Assembly: GCA_026770025.1 (NCBI GenBank)
Contig: JAMXDE010000007.1
Coordinates: 124,001-188,000 of the forward strand
DNA length: 64,000 nucleotides
DNA from: Craspedostauros australis
Lineage: Eukaryota; Bacillariophyta; Bacillariophyceae; Mastogloiales; Achnanthaceae
Reading direction: 5' to 3'
Part shown: positions 9,525-22,736 of the stretch, piece by piece
Position numbering within the stretch: the stretch's first letter is position 1
Layout of the letters: each line of letters begins with the position of its first letter
Made by a program: the position numbers and the translations under genes
The notes under the pieces: generated by a model
The model's database searches: none
Seen by the model: only the letters and a program-made list of their open reading frames with translations
What the model was told of the DNA's origin: nothing

Positions 9525-11224
9525 AATACAAACAGAGATCTCTGCAGTTATGCCAATCGCAATGCAACTTGCAATCGACTTGCGGGAAGGACCGCGAGTG
9601 CTGTTGGCGATTCGAGCATTCTTCACCGTCGGCAATGGCTACTGAGATTAAGAGATTTAGAGGGCTTCATTCTAGTTGACTTTTTCATACACATGGTAGT
9701 GTGTTGCTGTCCTCGCATCTGATCATTGTCACAGTTCCCATGCTGCAATGTTCTACGAGTATGTGGAGTGCACATTATTACATGATATATAGCAGTAAAG
9801 TCCAAGATGCTCGCTCACACCCTTGTCATTGTCCAACGTGATATTCGAAGTCGTGTTGTTGTTCGCCAGGATGGGGCATCGAGGTCCACGCCACAGATGA
9901 GCTCTATCCATGAACTACTCAGGGAACGTTGCCAGGCGATTTGATTCCAACGAGCCACATCTGGTATGTTTGTGCTTGAATTTTTTGGGGATGTGGAGAT
10001 GGTGCGTGAGAACATCGACAAGGCCTTGCCGTCGCCATGGTGGCATGACGCTGGGGATGCAAGTGTCTGGCAGAGAAGGGACCGAAACAAGAGAGGATGA
10101 GTTGTCAGTTTGTGGAGGTTGGATTCGCTTCCTGACCAAAGCCGTCGCCGCTGGTGTCTCAAATCAGATAGTGTGTATATGGGAAACAGTATGTTGTCTA
10201 CATCGGGGCCTTTTGCCGCTCGTAGTGAGCTGGGTAGTTTATCATCATTTTTGGGGATGGCATTGAAGACGGAGTCAGCAGGAAGGCCGCTGTCTGGACT
10301 GCTCGCGGCTTCCATGTGGCGTCGCCATCGTCTGCTTACCTTTGGGATGTGGTGGCAATCCTCTCTTGGCACAAGTTTAGGCGTTGGTGTTTCACAACGC
10401 CACCATTCTGACAACTGCATGTGGGAATGGCGGAGCGTGGAGTAGCGGAGGTGAACAAACAACAGACAATCAATCATAGCAAAGGGCGATGCTGTTGGGT
10501 GAGCTGGAGATCGAACAGGCCTGGTTGATTTTCATCTTTTTCTCTTGTTGGCTTTCCCATTCCCTTGCCGCGCTGTCCATCATTGCAAATTAAAGCGATC
10601 AGGTTGAATAATTTACTTGAATGTTTCTCTTTCACTTTAAAATCAGCCTGGGGCGGCATCCATCCAAGATGGGTAATCATTTCGCTGTGCAATGATGGCG
10701 ATGGCGACAGGTGGCGGAGGCAGCACTGTGTGATACTGACGACGGTGAGAGCAAGCAGTGGTGCACTCGCATGGTATGCAGCCACAAATATCTGCTCAAG
10801 CTTGTCGGAGCTATTGCACAGAAGCTGGACGTACTTGAATGGTCCATTGTTACTCAGTCATGGTGGGTGGATCTCGTTGGTGCGTTGCGGTGGCGCCATG
10901 TTCAAGTCATTGTCGTGTGTCGCTCCGTTTGTTGGATTTGTGTGGGTTGGGCACGTCTTTGTGTTGTGGGTGTGGGTATGGTTGTTGATGTCGTTGTGGT
11001 TGCCTGCGCTGCTCTCTTCGTTGTTGTTGATGGGGCGCAACCATCCACACACGCACAAACAAAACAGAAACAACAAGTATCTTTCGCCATCAATTTTTGC
11101 GTGGTTGTGTCGTATCCTGTCTATCCGTCTGTTTGTCTGTACGTCATGTCGTATCTTGTCTTTTGACTTGTCCGACCGAGTGGACAACTGCGACGTAATG
11201 TAGCTCGTTTCCCTAAAACCCAGA
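9525..11224. other. Gene-poor region between RPB2 and the transposon nest
   Basis: About 1.7 kb in which no ORF resembles a protein. The longest frames (9815-10477 minus, 10565-11203 plus) have erratic composition, no domain and no matching overlap with splice signals. Stretches around 10920-11030 are GT-rich. No tRNA or other RNA gene was recognised by eye. Confidence 0.4.
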
Positions 11225-11526
11225 CGTGGATCCCGTGTTGTACTCATCAACCTAGGAACGACACACACAGGAATCAGACATGGCGACAATGCAACAGTCA
11301 CGACAGGAGCTGCCATTGGCCATCGGGACTGAGGCACACTTGTGAATGCTACCCAGCCTTGGAACGCTGGAACGGTTTGACTGCCACAAGGGCAGCTACA
11401 TGCAGAGTGACAGCTACTGTACTATTTGTGGCAGAACCAGAAAAGGCAGAAGCACCAACAAGCAAACAAATTGTGAACGGAGCAAGGATCACAAAAAGAG
11501 ACATCCCATGTGGCAACAACAGTGCA
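11225..11526 (+). repeat. Fragment of a dispersed repeat or decayed gene (copy 1), cut by an LTR
   Basis: This segment is recognisably related to 30645-30945 in reverse orientation. Both read, with one stop in this copy, as GTTHT..RHGD ... GTLVNA[TS]QPW[ND]A, and both share an identical 15-mer at the end that touches the LTR here. The match stops abruptly at 11526/11527, where a copia LTR begins. It looks like the 5' part of a decayed protein-coding unit, or of an unclassified repeat family. Strand is given by the frame with most conservation and is uncertain. Confidence 0.4.
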
Positions 11527-11888
11527 TGTCGAGATGTACATGTGAGTATATGTCGAGGTGTACAAGTATATGTGCATCGTTCAACTGTTATTCTCTCATA
11601 CGCACTTGGACGGTATAACTACATTCGTTTCGATAGTATGCTGTGATTCGTCAGAATTACAGTGGAAATGGAACACACGAAAATGAGCAAGATTTCTGGA
11701 GGAAATTTGCAAATGACGATTTCTGAGAGAATTAGAACATCGTCCGTCCATCCATCAATGGTACCAAGAGAATCTCGAGGTACTTCCCAACTAAACCTCA
11801 GATGACGATATCATCTGACAGACTCATGCATCACCAATGGAACGTGACATCTGGAGAGCAGAAGGACGCCTACTGATGTTGACAGGAT
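11527..11888 (+). mobile_element. Truncated copia LTR (forward, first ~360 bp)
   Basis: Begins TGTCGAGATGTACATGTGAG like the two LTRs of the complete element and follows them for about 360 bp. It stops at CAGGA, where the end of a reverse-oriented LTR (TGTTGGCAAG) begins. The second half of this LTR is not found elsewhere in the window. It carries private substitutions (for example GTTTCGATAGTATGC), so it is a separate, older insertion. Confidence 0.85.
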
Positions 11889-12675
11889 GTTGGCAAGTTC
11901 CGCTCACGGTAACCTACGATTGTGGAAGGTGGTGTTGGTTGATAGTCGTTCGTTTGCTATTTCATTAGTTGGCTACTCCGATCCTCTCGGTGTACGCCCG
12001 TTCTCTTGCCTGATGCTCTCGGTGCTTCAATCTGTTTCATAGATTCGGTCTCCGACTATGAGTCGGTACGCGCGATGCTCTCTCGCTCTTCTCTCTCTCT
12101 CTCTTTACTCTCTCTCTCTCAACATCATGTACTTGCGCTACATGATACTCCGTGTTCGATGCGTACTCCGCATTCGACACTCCGTTCATTCAGTACTGGT
12201 TCCTACTCCATGAGTACTTACCATTTGAAGTTCACCTTCAGTATCCATGGGTCATAGGATCTTCGCCTCCTGCTCTGACTTGGAGACAGATGTCGACGTG
12301 GTGACACCATGACATCCTGTCGACATCAGTAGGCGTCCTTCTGCTCTCCAGATGTCACGTTCCATTGGTGATGCAGTGGTCTGTCAGATGATATCGTCAT
12401 CTGAGGTTTAGTTGGGAAGTACCTTGAGATTCCCTTGGTACCATTGATGGATGGACGGACGATGTTCTAATTCTCTCAGAAATCGTCGATTGCAAATTTC
12501 CTCCAGAAATCTTGCCCCTTTTCGTGTGTTCCATTTCCACTGTAATTCTGACGAATCACAGCATACTACCGACACGAATGTAGTTATACCGTCCAAGTGC
12601 GTATGAGAGAATAACGGGTGAACGATGCACATATACACGTACACCTCGACATATACTCACATGTACATCTCGACA
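11889..12675 (-). repeat. LTR of the reverse copia element
   Basis: 787 bp, starting TGTCGAGATG and ending CTTGCCAACA on the minus strand, i.e. TG...CA ends. Its first ~550 bp carry the same diagnostic bases as the right LTR of the forward element (CCGTTATTC, GTCGGTAGTATGC, GCAATCGACG, GGGAATCTCAAGG); its last ~230 bp are more diverged, with a different GA tract. Confidence 0.9.
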
Positions 12676-12691
12676 CTCTGTGTGCATTCGG

Positions 12692-15686
12692 TCATTCGAA
12701 TGTTCTTGATGTGTCAAGGTACGACTTCTCGTGTTCGCGTTGTAAGTCGGCCTTGATGTTCTTGGTGAATCCGTCGCTTGTGTTCTGCTCGGATTTGACG
12801 AAAATGATTTCGATGGTTTTGTTGATTACCATGTTCCTCACGTAGTGATGGCGCACGTCGATGTGCCACGATCGTTGGGATGTCGATGGGTTCTTGGCGA
12901 TGAAGATCGCTCCGATGTTGTCCACACGGACCTTGATCGGTGTCTTCACTGGGATGCCCACACTCTCGAGTAGCTGCATGACGAAGAAGATTTCCTTTGC
13001 CGCTTCGGAAAGGGCAACGTATTCTGCTTCGGATGAGCTGAGTGTGACGGCCTTCTGTGCCTTGGATCGCCAAAGGGTTGGCACCTTGCACAGGTATAGA
13101 ATGAACCCTCCTACGCTGATTCTCGTGTTCTTGTCTCCTGCATATTCGCTATCGCAGAAGAGCTCCATGTCCCAGCCGTCATTGTCTGGACGCGATGGGT
13201 GGATCTTCAATCCATAGTCCTTCGTATCGATCACATACTTGATGATCCGATACATCTCCTTCATTGCGGCCTTAGTGGGCCCGATCAATACCTTGGAGAG
13301 TTCCCTCACAGGGTTCGCGATATCTGGTCGCGAGTGCTTGATGAGGAAGAGTAGCATACCGACGCCTCAGCGGTATTCGGCATGTTCTTCCGGTCCGACC
13401 TTCTGTAGTCCGTTATCTTCGGATGGTCATACGATGATTTGACCCGGGGTTCCCAGTGTCGCGTAGCGTTGCATCTTCTCAACCTTGGTTCCGAACTCTT
13501 CGATGAGGTGTCGGATGAGGTGTGGTTGACGCAATGTCGCTCTGGTCTTGTCATGGTTCAGTTCGATGTTGCAGCTGAGGTAGTCTCCAAGTCCGCGCTC
13601 GGTTGTTACCTTGAATTTGCTGCCTTGGATGTCCTTCAGGAATGTCTCCAGTGCCTTGGAGTCTCTGCAGCAGAAGCAATCGTCCACGTAGATGGCCACG
13701 ATCATGCTTCCTTCGTTCGTTCTTCGATAGAACAGGCACGGGTCCGCTGTGCTCTGTTCGAAGTTGATATTCTTGAGGGTCGACACCAACATCTTGAACC
13801 ACTGCCTGGCGCTCTGCACAAGTCCGTAGATTGGCTTGTGTAGGGTCAGGGCTTCGTCTGGTTGATGATCCATCCCGTTGGGACAGTTCATGTAGATCTC
13901 CTCGTCGAGGTCTCCATGTAGGAATGCCGTTACGACATCGACGAGTGCGCAGTCCATCTTCTTGATCAGCATGATCACCATCATGACCCGATAGGTCACG
14001 TCATGGATGACAGGTGAGTAATGCTCTTGAAAGTCTACTCCTGTGACTTGTGAATAGCCACATGCAACGAGTCGTGCTCGATGTGTGCCGTCGCGTTTCA
14101 GCTTGAAGACCCATTTGCACTTGCAGCATCTGCGGCCGCGTGGGATGGCGTCTCGTTTGATCTTGCTGTACACTTTGCGTGTATCCATGGAGTCGAACTC
14201 TTTCTTGATGGCCGCTCGATATCCCTTTTGGTGGATGGGATCTGGATGATTGAAGGCTCCATCGAATGTCGTTGGTTCGATGTGCTTCTCTGGTTCCTTG
14301 TTCTTGTCCTGCATCGACAGTCCGATGTCAATCGCTGGTGCCTCGGTGATGATTGCGTTCATCCTGTATAGTCCTGTTGTGCTATGATGAGTGATCTCGA
14401 TCTCTTCATCTTCGTCTATGATTTCTTCGTCATCTGCAGTTTCGTTGTTAGATTCATCAGTTATCTCGTCGTTGAGTTCGTCACTATCTTCATTGGATGA
14501 TGATTCGCTCTCATAGCCTTCTTCCTTTCGACCTCGTTCATTGAAGTCTGCGAGCTCACGCAGAGCTCTGGGAATACTCTTCCCTGTAGTTGGTTTGGGA
14601 TTGGCTTCTCCCTTCCTGCCTTGTGCTTCGTGACGTCGGATCCTCTCCTTTCTAGCTATGTCACGCTTGCTTGGTTTGCTTGGTGGAGGTCTCGATGGTG
14701 TGTCATGTGTAGACCTTGCTGGTGTGTTTCGAGGAGTGATGCCTGTGTCATCGTTGGCTTCATCGCCGGATGGTAGGATCTTGTCATCCTCATGATTGGA
14801 TTCGTTCCGATCTTCGTCGTTGTTGTGGGTTAATTCCGTTACTATTCCATCGACCTCGTCATCCTCATCATCACTGTCTGATAGGATGTGGTATTTGTTC
14901 GTGTTGGCGAAAGATACTCTCTTTGCTTCTGATGTTCGACGCGTTGCCGTCCTTGGCATTGCTCCCTTCCGTCCGATGGTTGTGAAGCCGTCTGCGTCCA
15001 TCGTTCCTGCTTCGCTGGATATGTTCGGTGCTGGTGCCCAGCCACGGAACTGTCCGTATGATTGATTGAGCCATTTGATGTCGCGAGAACAGACCAGTGA
15101 TTTGGTGGATGGTCTGTACATGTTGTATACTCGTGATGCATGTTGGTGTGCATATCCGATGAACACCATCTCTTCTCCTCTATTCTTGAGTTTGGCGGTG
15201 ATCCCGCCGTAGGCAGTCTTCACAACACCCACCTCTCCAAACGTGCGGAGTGCTTCCGCATATGGTGGATCGTTGCCAAAGAATTGGCGATGTGGTGACT
15301 CCTTCTGGTTCTTCGCTACAGTGATGTTGGCGATAGCGGTGGCAGTGCTCGCAGCTGCTGCCCACAGGCCATGCCTATACTCTTCGTTGAGCTGTGCTCT
15401 GTTGAGCATGGAGCGGATCTTGGTGCAGAGGTACGCGAACTTGCGTTCTACCCTACCGTTCTGTTGCGGCGTGTTCGATGCCGTGAATTCGAATTTCACG
15501 TTGAGTCCTGCATCGATGAGAATATCCTGCGTGGATTTGTTCTCTCCGCTGTTGTCACCTCGGAAGATGATCTGTTGGTCACCAGTCTGTGACTTGATCG
15601 TCTGGACGAATCGTTTGATGTATCCTGGTTGATCACTTTTGTTCTTGAGAAAGAAACTCCAGCAGTGATCCGTGCAGTCGTCCACG
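12692..15686 (-). pseudogene. copia pol fragment: integrase C-half, RT, RNase H
   Basis: The minus-strand frame runs from the truncated integrase core (15685) through DNSGENKS and NGRVERKF, an acidic Ser/Glu-rich linker and reverse transcriptase with YVDD, to a TGA at 13427-13429. After 23 codons in the same frame, with a second TGA at 13367-13369, it continues as RNase H (13357-12692; SSSEAEYVALSEA). Without the N-terminal half it cannot be functional. The two TGA codons are at exactly the same sites as in the forward copy. Confidence 0.85.
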
Positions 15687-16470
15687 TGTCGAGATGTACA
15701 TGTGAGTATATGTCGAGGTGTACGTGTATATGTGCATCGTTCACCCGCTATTCTCTCATACGCACTTGGACGGTATAACTACATTCGTGTCAATAGTATA
15801 CTGTGATTCGTCAGAATTACAGGGGAAATGGAACACACGAAAAGGGGCAAGATTTCTGGAGGAAATTTGCAAATGACGATTTCTGAGAGAATTGGAAGAT
15901 CGTCCGTCCATCCATCAATGGTACCAAGAGAATCTCGAGGTACTTCCCAACTAAACCTCAGATGACGATATCATCTGACAGACTACTGCATCACCAATGG
16001 AACGTGACATCTGGAGAGCAGAAGGACGCCTACTGACGTCGACAGGATGTCATCATGTCACCACGTCGACATCTGTCTCCAAGTCAGAGCAGGAGGCGAA
16101 GATCCGATGACCCATGGATACTGAAGGTGAACTTCAAATGGTAAGTACTCATGGAGTAGGAACCAGTACTGAACGAACGGAGTGTCGAATGCGGAGTACG
16201 CATCGAACACGGAGTATCGTGTGGCACGAGCACACGATGTTGAGAGAGAGAGAGAGAGAATACAGAGAGGAGCGAGAGAGCATCTCGCGCACCGACTCAT
16301 AGTCGGAGACTGAATCTATGAAACAGATTGAAGCGCCGAGAGCATCGGGCAAGAGAACGGGCGTACACCAAGAGGATCGGAGTAGCCAACTAATGAAATA
16401 GCAAACGAACGACTATCAACCAACACCATCTTCCACGATCGTAGGTTACCGTGAGCGGAACTTGCCAACA
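15687..16470 (+). repeat. 5' LTR of the forward copia element
   Basis: 784 bp, TG...CA ends (TGTCGAGATG ... CTTGCCAACA). It contains a GA microsatellite at about 16238-16260. It differs from the 3' LTR at several places (CCGCTATTC, GTCAATAGTATAC, GCAAATGACG, AGAATCTCGAGG, GATCCGATGA). Confidence 0.92.
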
Positions 16471-16552
16471 CGTTTATAAACGATAGATCAGGGCGAGCCC
16501 GCGGATCGGATCGTGCGAGGAAGACGAACATCATTCAAGAGCAGCAGGCTGA

Positions 16553-19500
16553 ATGAGCGAGGAAGAGGAATTGAAAGACATCCCTCTGTCCCAACTGGCT
16601 ATCAAGCAAGAAGAAGGTGCGAGTGAGACTCCACCACGAGAAGAGAAGGAAGTAGCCGCGGCTACTGTCCTATCAGGCGCAGACGCAAGCGCGATCGACG
16701 AGACCGAAGAGGAACGGTCTGCAAGACTACACCGCGAGGAGAAGAGGATTCTCAAGGCGGTCAAACAAGAGGAGACTGGTGTGACGGAGAGCATTCGCAC
16801 AGCCAAACGAAGTGGTAAAAGTGAGACACCACCAGGAGGAGAATTTGTGACGAAAACAATCTCCGCACAACAACAGGCGAAAACCGAAAAAGTGACAACA
16901 CAGAAACAGACGGAAATCAAGGGCGCGAGCGCACCAACAACGAAACAACGAATCAACATGGCGACATCAGCCAACGTGAACAAGCGACGCATCAAGGCAC
17001 CGATGTTCAGCGGTGAACAGGAAGACTACAGCGCATGGGAGTCCCAAGCGAAGTCATACGCTCGTGCACAGAAGACGAGAGACGTGATGTTGGGCAAGAC
17101 CAAGGTGCCAACAGTGAGCGAGATCGCGGCAGCCGACGGTGAAGCCAAGGAAGCGATGGAAGAGATCTACGAGCTGGGATGTGACTGCTTCAGTGATCTG
17201 ATCCTCATGATGGATGCAGAGAAAGGAAAAGGCAAGCAGGCCATCCAGTACATCAACCAATGCGTCTCCGACGATTACCCCGAAGGAGATCCACACGCAG
17301 CGTGGAACGTTCTCGCGGAGAAGTTCCGACCATCCGATGCGGCGACGAAGATCAAACTCAAGCGTCAATTCAACAACGAAAAGATGAAGAGAGACACAGA
17401 CCCCAATGTCTACATCACGCGACTCGAGGGTCTACGATCGCGTCTCCACGATGTCAAGTACGAGATCACGGACGAGGAGATGATCATGCAAATCCTCAGC
17501 ACGGTGAGCAACGAGTACAGAACCCACATCGTGAACTTCCAACACCAACTCACGTTCAATCCGGAACTGGTTACCATCAACGCAATCAGAGGAGTACTCT
17601 ACACTGCATATGCCACGCATCAAGGCGGAAAGGCATTCATCTACGACTTCCAAGACAGCAACACGAAGAGCAACGACACCGGCTTCACGAGCACCGGTAA
17701 CTTCAAGGGTACTTGTCACAACTGTGGCGTGTATGGCCATAGATCCGCCGATTGCCCAGAACGTAAGAAATCGAACAACAAGAAAAACAACAACAACAAC
17801 AACAACAACAACAAGATGAACGGAAAGCATAACAACAACCGCAACAAGGGAAGCGGCTTCAACGGGAAGTGCAACTACTGCGACATCTTCGGACATCGCG
17901 AGGCGGAGTGCCGAAAGAAGAAGGCCGACGAACAGGTCAACACAGCAACGGAAGGACACGACAAGAGCGGGCACGAGATGGTACTCTCTGCGAAGGACAT
18001 GCCGCTCTGCATGTTGGTGTCCGACGACTACATCGAAGACTCCTTCTTCGATAACTTCGAGTACGTCGGGAGTGACGACGAAGTGCAGGACGATGAGATC
18101 GTCCCAGAGTGGCTCAGTGAGGAGCCAATCATCCACGAGGTGGATCCAAGACGCGAAGTGAGCTACGAATGCTGCTTCAACGCGCACGACCTGATCGGTT
18201 CATACGGCGACGAAGCTGAGATGGGCAACGAGGCCAACGATAGCGACATCGAAGAGGCCATGAGCGATGACGACGACGACGCCGACGAGGACGGCGCAGA
18301 CGAAGACAACGAAACAAACCGCGGCGCGGCGCCGCCTCCTCCAGCGGCGGGGAACAACAGATCGGGCATCTTCGACGAAGATGACAGCGACGAGACCGAA
18401 GATCATCCAGACGACAGCTTCAATCCGAACGAGCGCGTCGTCTATCCAAGAGACATCGACTTCCCACCGATTGGGAATCCCAACGACTCCAACTACCTTC
18501 ATCGCCATGACACTATTCCATACGGAACAGCAACAGCATTGATAATCCAGAAGCAACTCATCTTCGACGCAGTGATGGAAGCAGGAACGAACCTCTTCCC
18601 AGGAACCGTACAAGGAGTGCTCAGACCGATATGGGTGAACATGATGGGATCCATCCTATCCGAGAACTTCAGATCAATCGAAGAGATTCTCGCCAATTCG
18701 GTCGTCATCAACCGCATATTGGAAGCAGCGGACACAGAGACAATCCCAGAGACAGATCTGCACTACATCCTTGGAGGGTGCATGCGTGTGCTCTTGCGCG
18801 AGCGATCACACGTCAACCCATACGATCCAGCCACAGGATCACATCGAAGCAACACGATTCCATCGAACTACGCGCAACTACCAGATAACATGGATGACGA
18901 GGAACATCACAATCCATACAACGAAGATGGAGTTCACAAAGACGACGATGACGGCAGCTTCAACGACGAGATAGCTGCGGCAGCCGTGGAGCAGCTCCAC
19001 GAGCTGAGCACCAGATACAAGGACAAGGTCAACAAAGACACCTGGCTCGTCGACAGTGGAGCTTCGTGTCACATCGTCAATTCGGACGCCGCTCTCTTCA
19101 ACGTGCGGCACATCAAGTCCTTCGTCCAAGTGGGAGACAGCACGAAACTGGACTCTCTCAAAATGGGATCCATTCGCTTGAAGGTCAAGCAACGAGACAA
19201 CACTGGCCACATCATCCGGCTCGATGATGTGAAGTACACACCAAAGATGGCAGTGAACCTTTTCTCCACGAACAAGGCTCTGTACAACGGTTACCAGCTT
19301 GGTAACAACGGCATTCTGATGGACATCATCAACGGATCCGTAACGAAGATCGTGTTTGATCGAGTCTTCCCCACATCCAACGGATTCATCACAGGAGTGC
19401 AGATGCATCCCGTCATGCCAACAGACGACGACAAGGCTTGCACAGCCATCGTCAAGAATCCATCCAAGGAGATCAGCGCGGTGAACCTGCATCGAATGCT

Positions 19501-22500
19501 CGGCCACGCGCCACTTGAAGCCATGAAGCGGACAGCCGCCCAATACGGATGGAAGATTATCGGCGAGATGCCGGTATGTCGCGACTGCGCGGTCGCGAAC
19601 GCAAGAGTGAAGAACATTCCGAAGGCAACCATTCCGAGAGCAACTCGCCGCAGCGAACGGCTCTTCATTGACATTAGTTACACTAAACACATAAGCTTCG
19701 GAGATAAACGCTACTGGACCCTGATCGTGGACGACTGCACGGATCACTGCTGGAGTTTCTTCCTCAAGAACAAAAGTGATCAATCAGGGTACATCAAACG
19801 ATTCATCCAAACGATCAAGTCACAGACTGGTGACCAACAGATCATCTTCCGAGGTGACAACAGCGGAGAGAACAAATCCACGCAGGATATTCTCATCGAT
19901 GCAGGACTCAACGTGAAATTCGAATTCACGGCATCGAACACGCCGCAACAGAACGGTAGAGTAGAACGCAAGTTCGCGTACCTCTGCACCAAGATCCGCT
20001 CCATGCTCAACAGAGCACAGCTCAACGAAGAGTATAGGCATGGCCTGTGGGCAGCAGCTGCGAGCACTGCCACCGCTATCGCCAACATCACTGTAGCGAA
20101 GAACCAGAAGGAGTCACCATACCGCCAATTCTTCGGAAGCGATCCACCATACGCGGATGCACTCCGCACTTTCGGAGAGGTGGGTGTCGTGAAGACTACC
20201 TACGGCGGGATCACCGCCAAACTCAAGAATAGAGGAGAAGAGATGGTGTTCATCGGATATGCACACCAACACGCATCAGGGGTCTACAACATGTACAGAC
20301 CATCCACCAAATCACTGATCTGCTCTCGCGACATCAAGTGGCTTAACCAATCATACGGACAGTTCCGTGGCTGGGCACCAGCACCGAACATATCCAACGA
20401 AACAGGAACAACGGACGCAGACGGCTTCACAACCATCGGACGGAAGGGAGCAATGCCAAGGACGGCAACGCGTCAAGTATCAGAAGCAAAGAGAGTATCT
20501 TTTGCTGACAGCAACATGTACTATATCCTATCGGACAGCGACGATGAGGATAATGAGGATGATGGAGTAGTAACTCAACTGGTCCATAACGACGACGAAG
20601 ATCGGAACGAATCCAATCATGAGGATGACAAGATCCTACCATCCGGCGATGAAGCCGACGATGACACAGGCATCACTCCTCGAAACACACCAGCAAGGTC
20701 TACACATGACACACCATCGAGACCTCCACCAAGCAAACCAAGCAAGCGTGACATAGCTAGAAAGGAGAGGATCCGACGTCACGAAGCACAAGGCAGGAAG
20801 GGAGAAGCCAATCCCAAACCAACTACAGGGAAGAGTATTCCCAGAGCTCTGCGTGAGCTCGCAGACTTCAATGAACGAGGTCGAAAGGAAGAAGGCTATG
20901 AGAGCGAATCATCATCCAATGAAGATAGTGACGAACTCAACGACGAGATAACTGATGAATCTAACAACGAAACTGCAGATGACGAAGAAATCATAGACGA
21001 AGATGAAGAGATCGAGATCACTCATCATAGCACAACAGGACTATACAGGATGAACGCAATCATCACCGAGGCACCAGCGATTGACATCGGACTGTCGATG
21101 CAGGACAAGAACAAGGAACCAGAGAAGCACATCGAACCAACGACATTCGATGGAGCCTTCAATCATCCAGATCCCATCCACCAAAAGGGATATCGAGCGG
21201 CCATCAAGAAAGAGTTCGACTCCATGGATACACGCAAAGTGTACAGCAAGATCAAACGAGACGCCATCCCACGCGGCCGCAGATGCTGCAAGTGCAAATG
21301 GGTCTTCAAGCTGAAACGCGACGGCACACATCGAGCACGACTCGTTGCATGTGGCTATTCACAAGTCACAGGAGTAGACTTTCAAGAGCATTACTCACCT
21401 GTCATCCATGACGTGACCTATCGGGTCATGATGGTGATCATGCTGATCAAGAAGATGGACTGCGCACTCGTCGATGTCGTAACGGCATTCCTACATGGAG
21501 ACCTCGACGAGGAGATCTACATGAACTGTCCCAACGGGATGGATCATCAACCAGACGAAGCCCTGACCCTACACAAGCCAATCTACGGACTTGTGCAGAG
21601 CGCCAGGCAGTGGTTCAAGATGTTGGTGTCGACCCTCAAGAATATCAACTTCGAACAGAGCACAGCGGACCCGTGCCTGTTCTATCGAAGAACGAACGAA
21701 GGAAGCATGATCGTGGCCATCTACGTGGACGATTGCTTCTGCTGCAGAGACTCCAAGGCACTGGAGACATTCCTGAAGGACATCCAAGGCAGCAAATTCA
21801 AGGTAACAACCGAGCGCGGACTTGGAGACTACCTCAGCTGCAACATCGAACTGAACCATGACAAGACCAGAGCGACATTGCGTCAACCACACCTCATCCG
21901 ACACCTCATCGAAGAGTTCGGAACCAAGGTTGAGAAGATGCAACGCTACGCGACACTGGGAACCCCGGGTCAAATCATCGTATGACCATCCGAAGATAAC
22001 GGACTACAGAAGGTCGGACCGGAAGAACATGCCGAATACCGCTGAGGCGTCGGTATGCTACTCTTCCTCATCAAGCACTCGCGACCAGATATCGCGAACC
22101 CTGTGAGGGAACTCTCCAAGGTATTGATCGGGCCCACTAAGGCCGCAATGAAGGAGATGTATCGGATCATCAAGTATGTGATCGATACGAAGGACTATGG
22201 ATTGAAGATCCACCCATCGCGTCCAGACAATGACGGCTGGGACATGGAGCTCTTCTGCGATAGCGAATATGCAGGAGACAAGAACACGAGAATCAGCGTA
22301 GGAGGGTTCATTCTATACCTGTGCAAGGTGCCAACCCTTTGGCGATCCAAGGCACAGAAGGCCGTCACACTCAGCTCATCCGAAGCAGAATACGTTGCCC
22401 TTTCCGAAGCGGCAAAGGAAATCTTCTTCGTCATGCAGCTACTCGAGAGTGTGGGCATCCCAGTGAAGACACCGATCAAGGTCCGTGTGGACAACATCGG

Positions 22501-22720
22501 AGCGATCTTCATCGCCAAGAACCCATCGACATCCCAACGATCGTGGCACATCGACGTGCGCCATCACTACGTGAGGAACATGGTAATCAACAAAACCATC
22601 GAAATCATTTTCGTCAAATCCGAGCAGAACACAAGCGACGGATTCACCAAGAACATCAAGGCCGACTTACAACGCGAACACGAGAAGTCGTACCTTGACA
22701 CATCAAGAACATTCGAATGA
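16553..22720 (+). CDS. copia Gag-Pol polyprotein, interrupted by two in-frame TGA codons
   Basis: First block 16553-21985 (1810 residues). It holds Gag with two CCHC zinc knuckles (Cys388, Cys440) split by an Asn-rich run, then an acidic region. Protease follows with DSG at 834 (WLVDSGASCHIV). Next come the pre-integrase zinc segment (LHRMLGHA ... CRDC) and integrase with a DD35E triad (Asp1040, Asp1102, Glu1138). An Asp/Glu/Ser linker leads to reverse transcriptase with YVDD at 1724-1727. TGA at 21983-21985 and again at 22043-22045 interrupt the frame in the RT-RNase H connection. The same frame reopens and codes RNase H (22055-22720; ELFCDSEYAGD, SSSEAEYVALSEA) to its stop. As it stands, RT without RNase H would be made unless TGA is read through. 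Confidence 0.9.
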
Positions 22721-22736
22721 CCGAATGCACACAGAG

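Larger units (their letters stand above)
11889..15686 (-). mobile_element. Truncated Ty1/copia retrotransposon (reverse copy)
   Basis: Reverse-strand element consisting of a complete 3' LTR (11889-12675) and the internal region from integrase to RNase H (12676-15686). It lacks gag, protease, the start of integrase and the 5' LTR. The break at 15686 falls inside the integrase catalytic core (ccacg, minus-strand cgtgg of VDDCTDH), exactly where the 5' LTR of the forward element starts. This suggests that the forward copy inserted into it, after which the rest of the reverse copy was lost. From about 12120 to 14745 it is almost identical to 20665-23290 of the forward copy. Confidence 0.9.

Noticed and set aside
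10481..10560. Possible tRNA gene (GTTCGATCT on the minus strand)
   Set aside because: The bases around the loop do not form a T stem and no anticodon arm or acceptor stem could be paired.
9815..11203. Frames of 220 (minus) and 212 (plus) codons in the gene-poor region
   Set aside because: No domain, odd composition (Trp/Ser/His clusters, low-complexity Val/Leu/Trp), and no support from splice-site phase.
21983..22045. Reassignment of TGA to a sense codon in this organism
   Set aside because: TGA ends BASS (32904) and the helicase (39996) exactly where these families end, so TGA is a normal stop in this genome.
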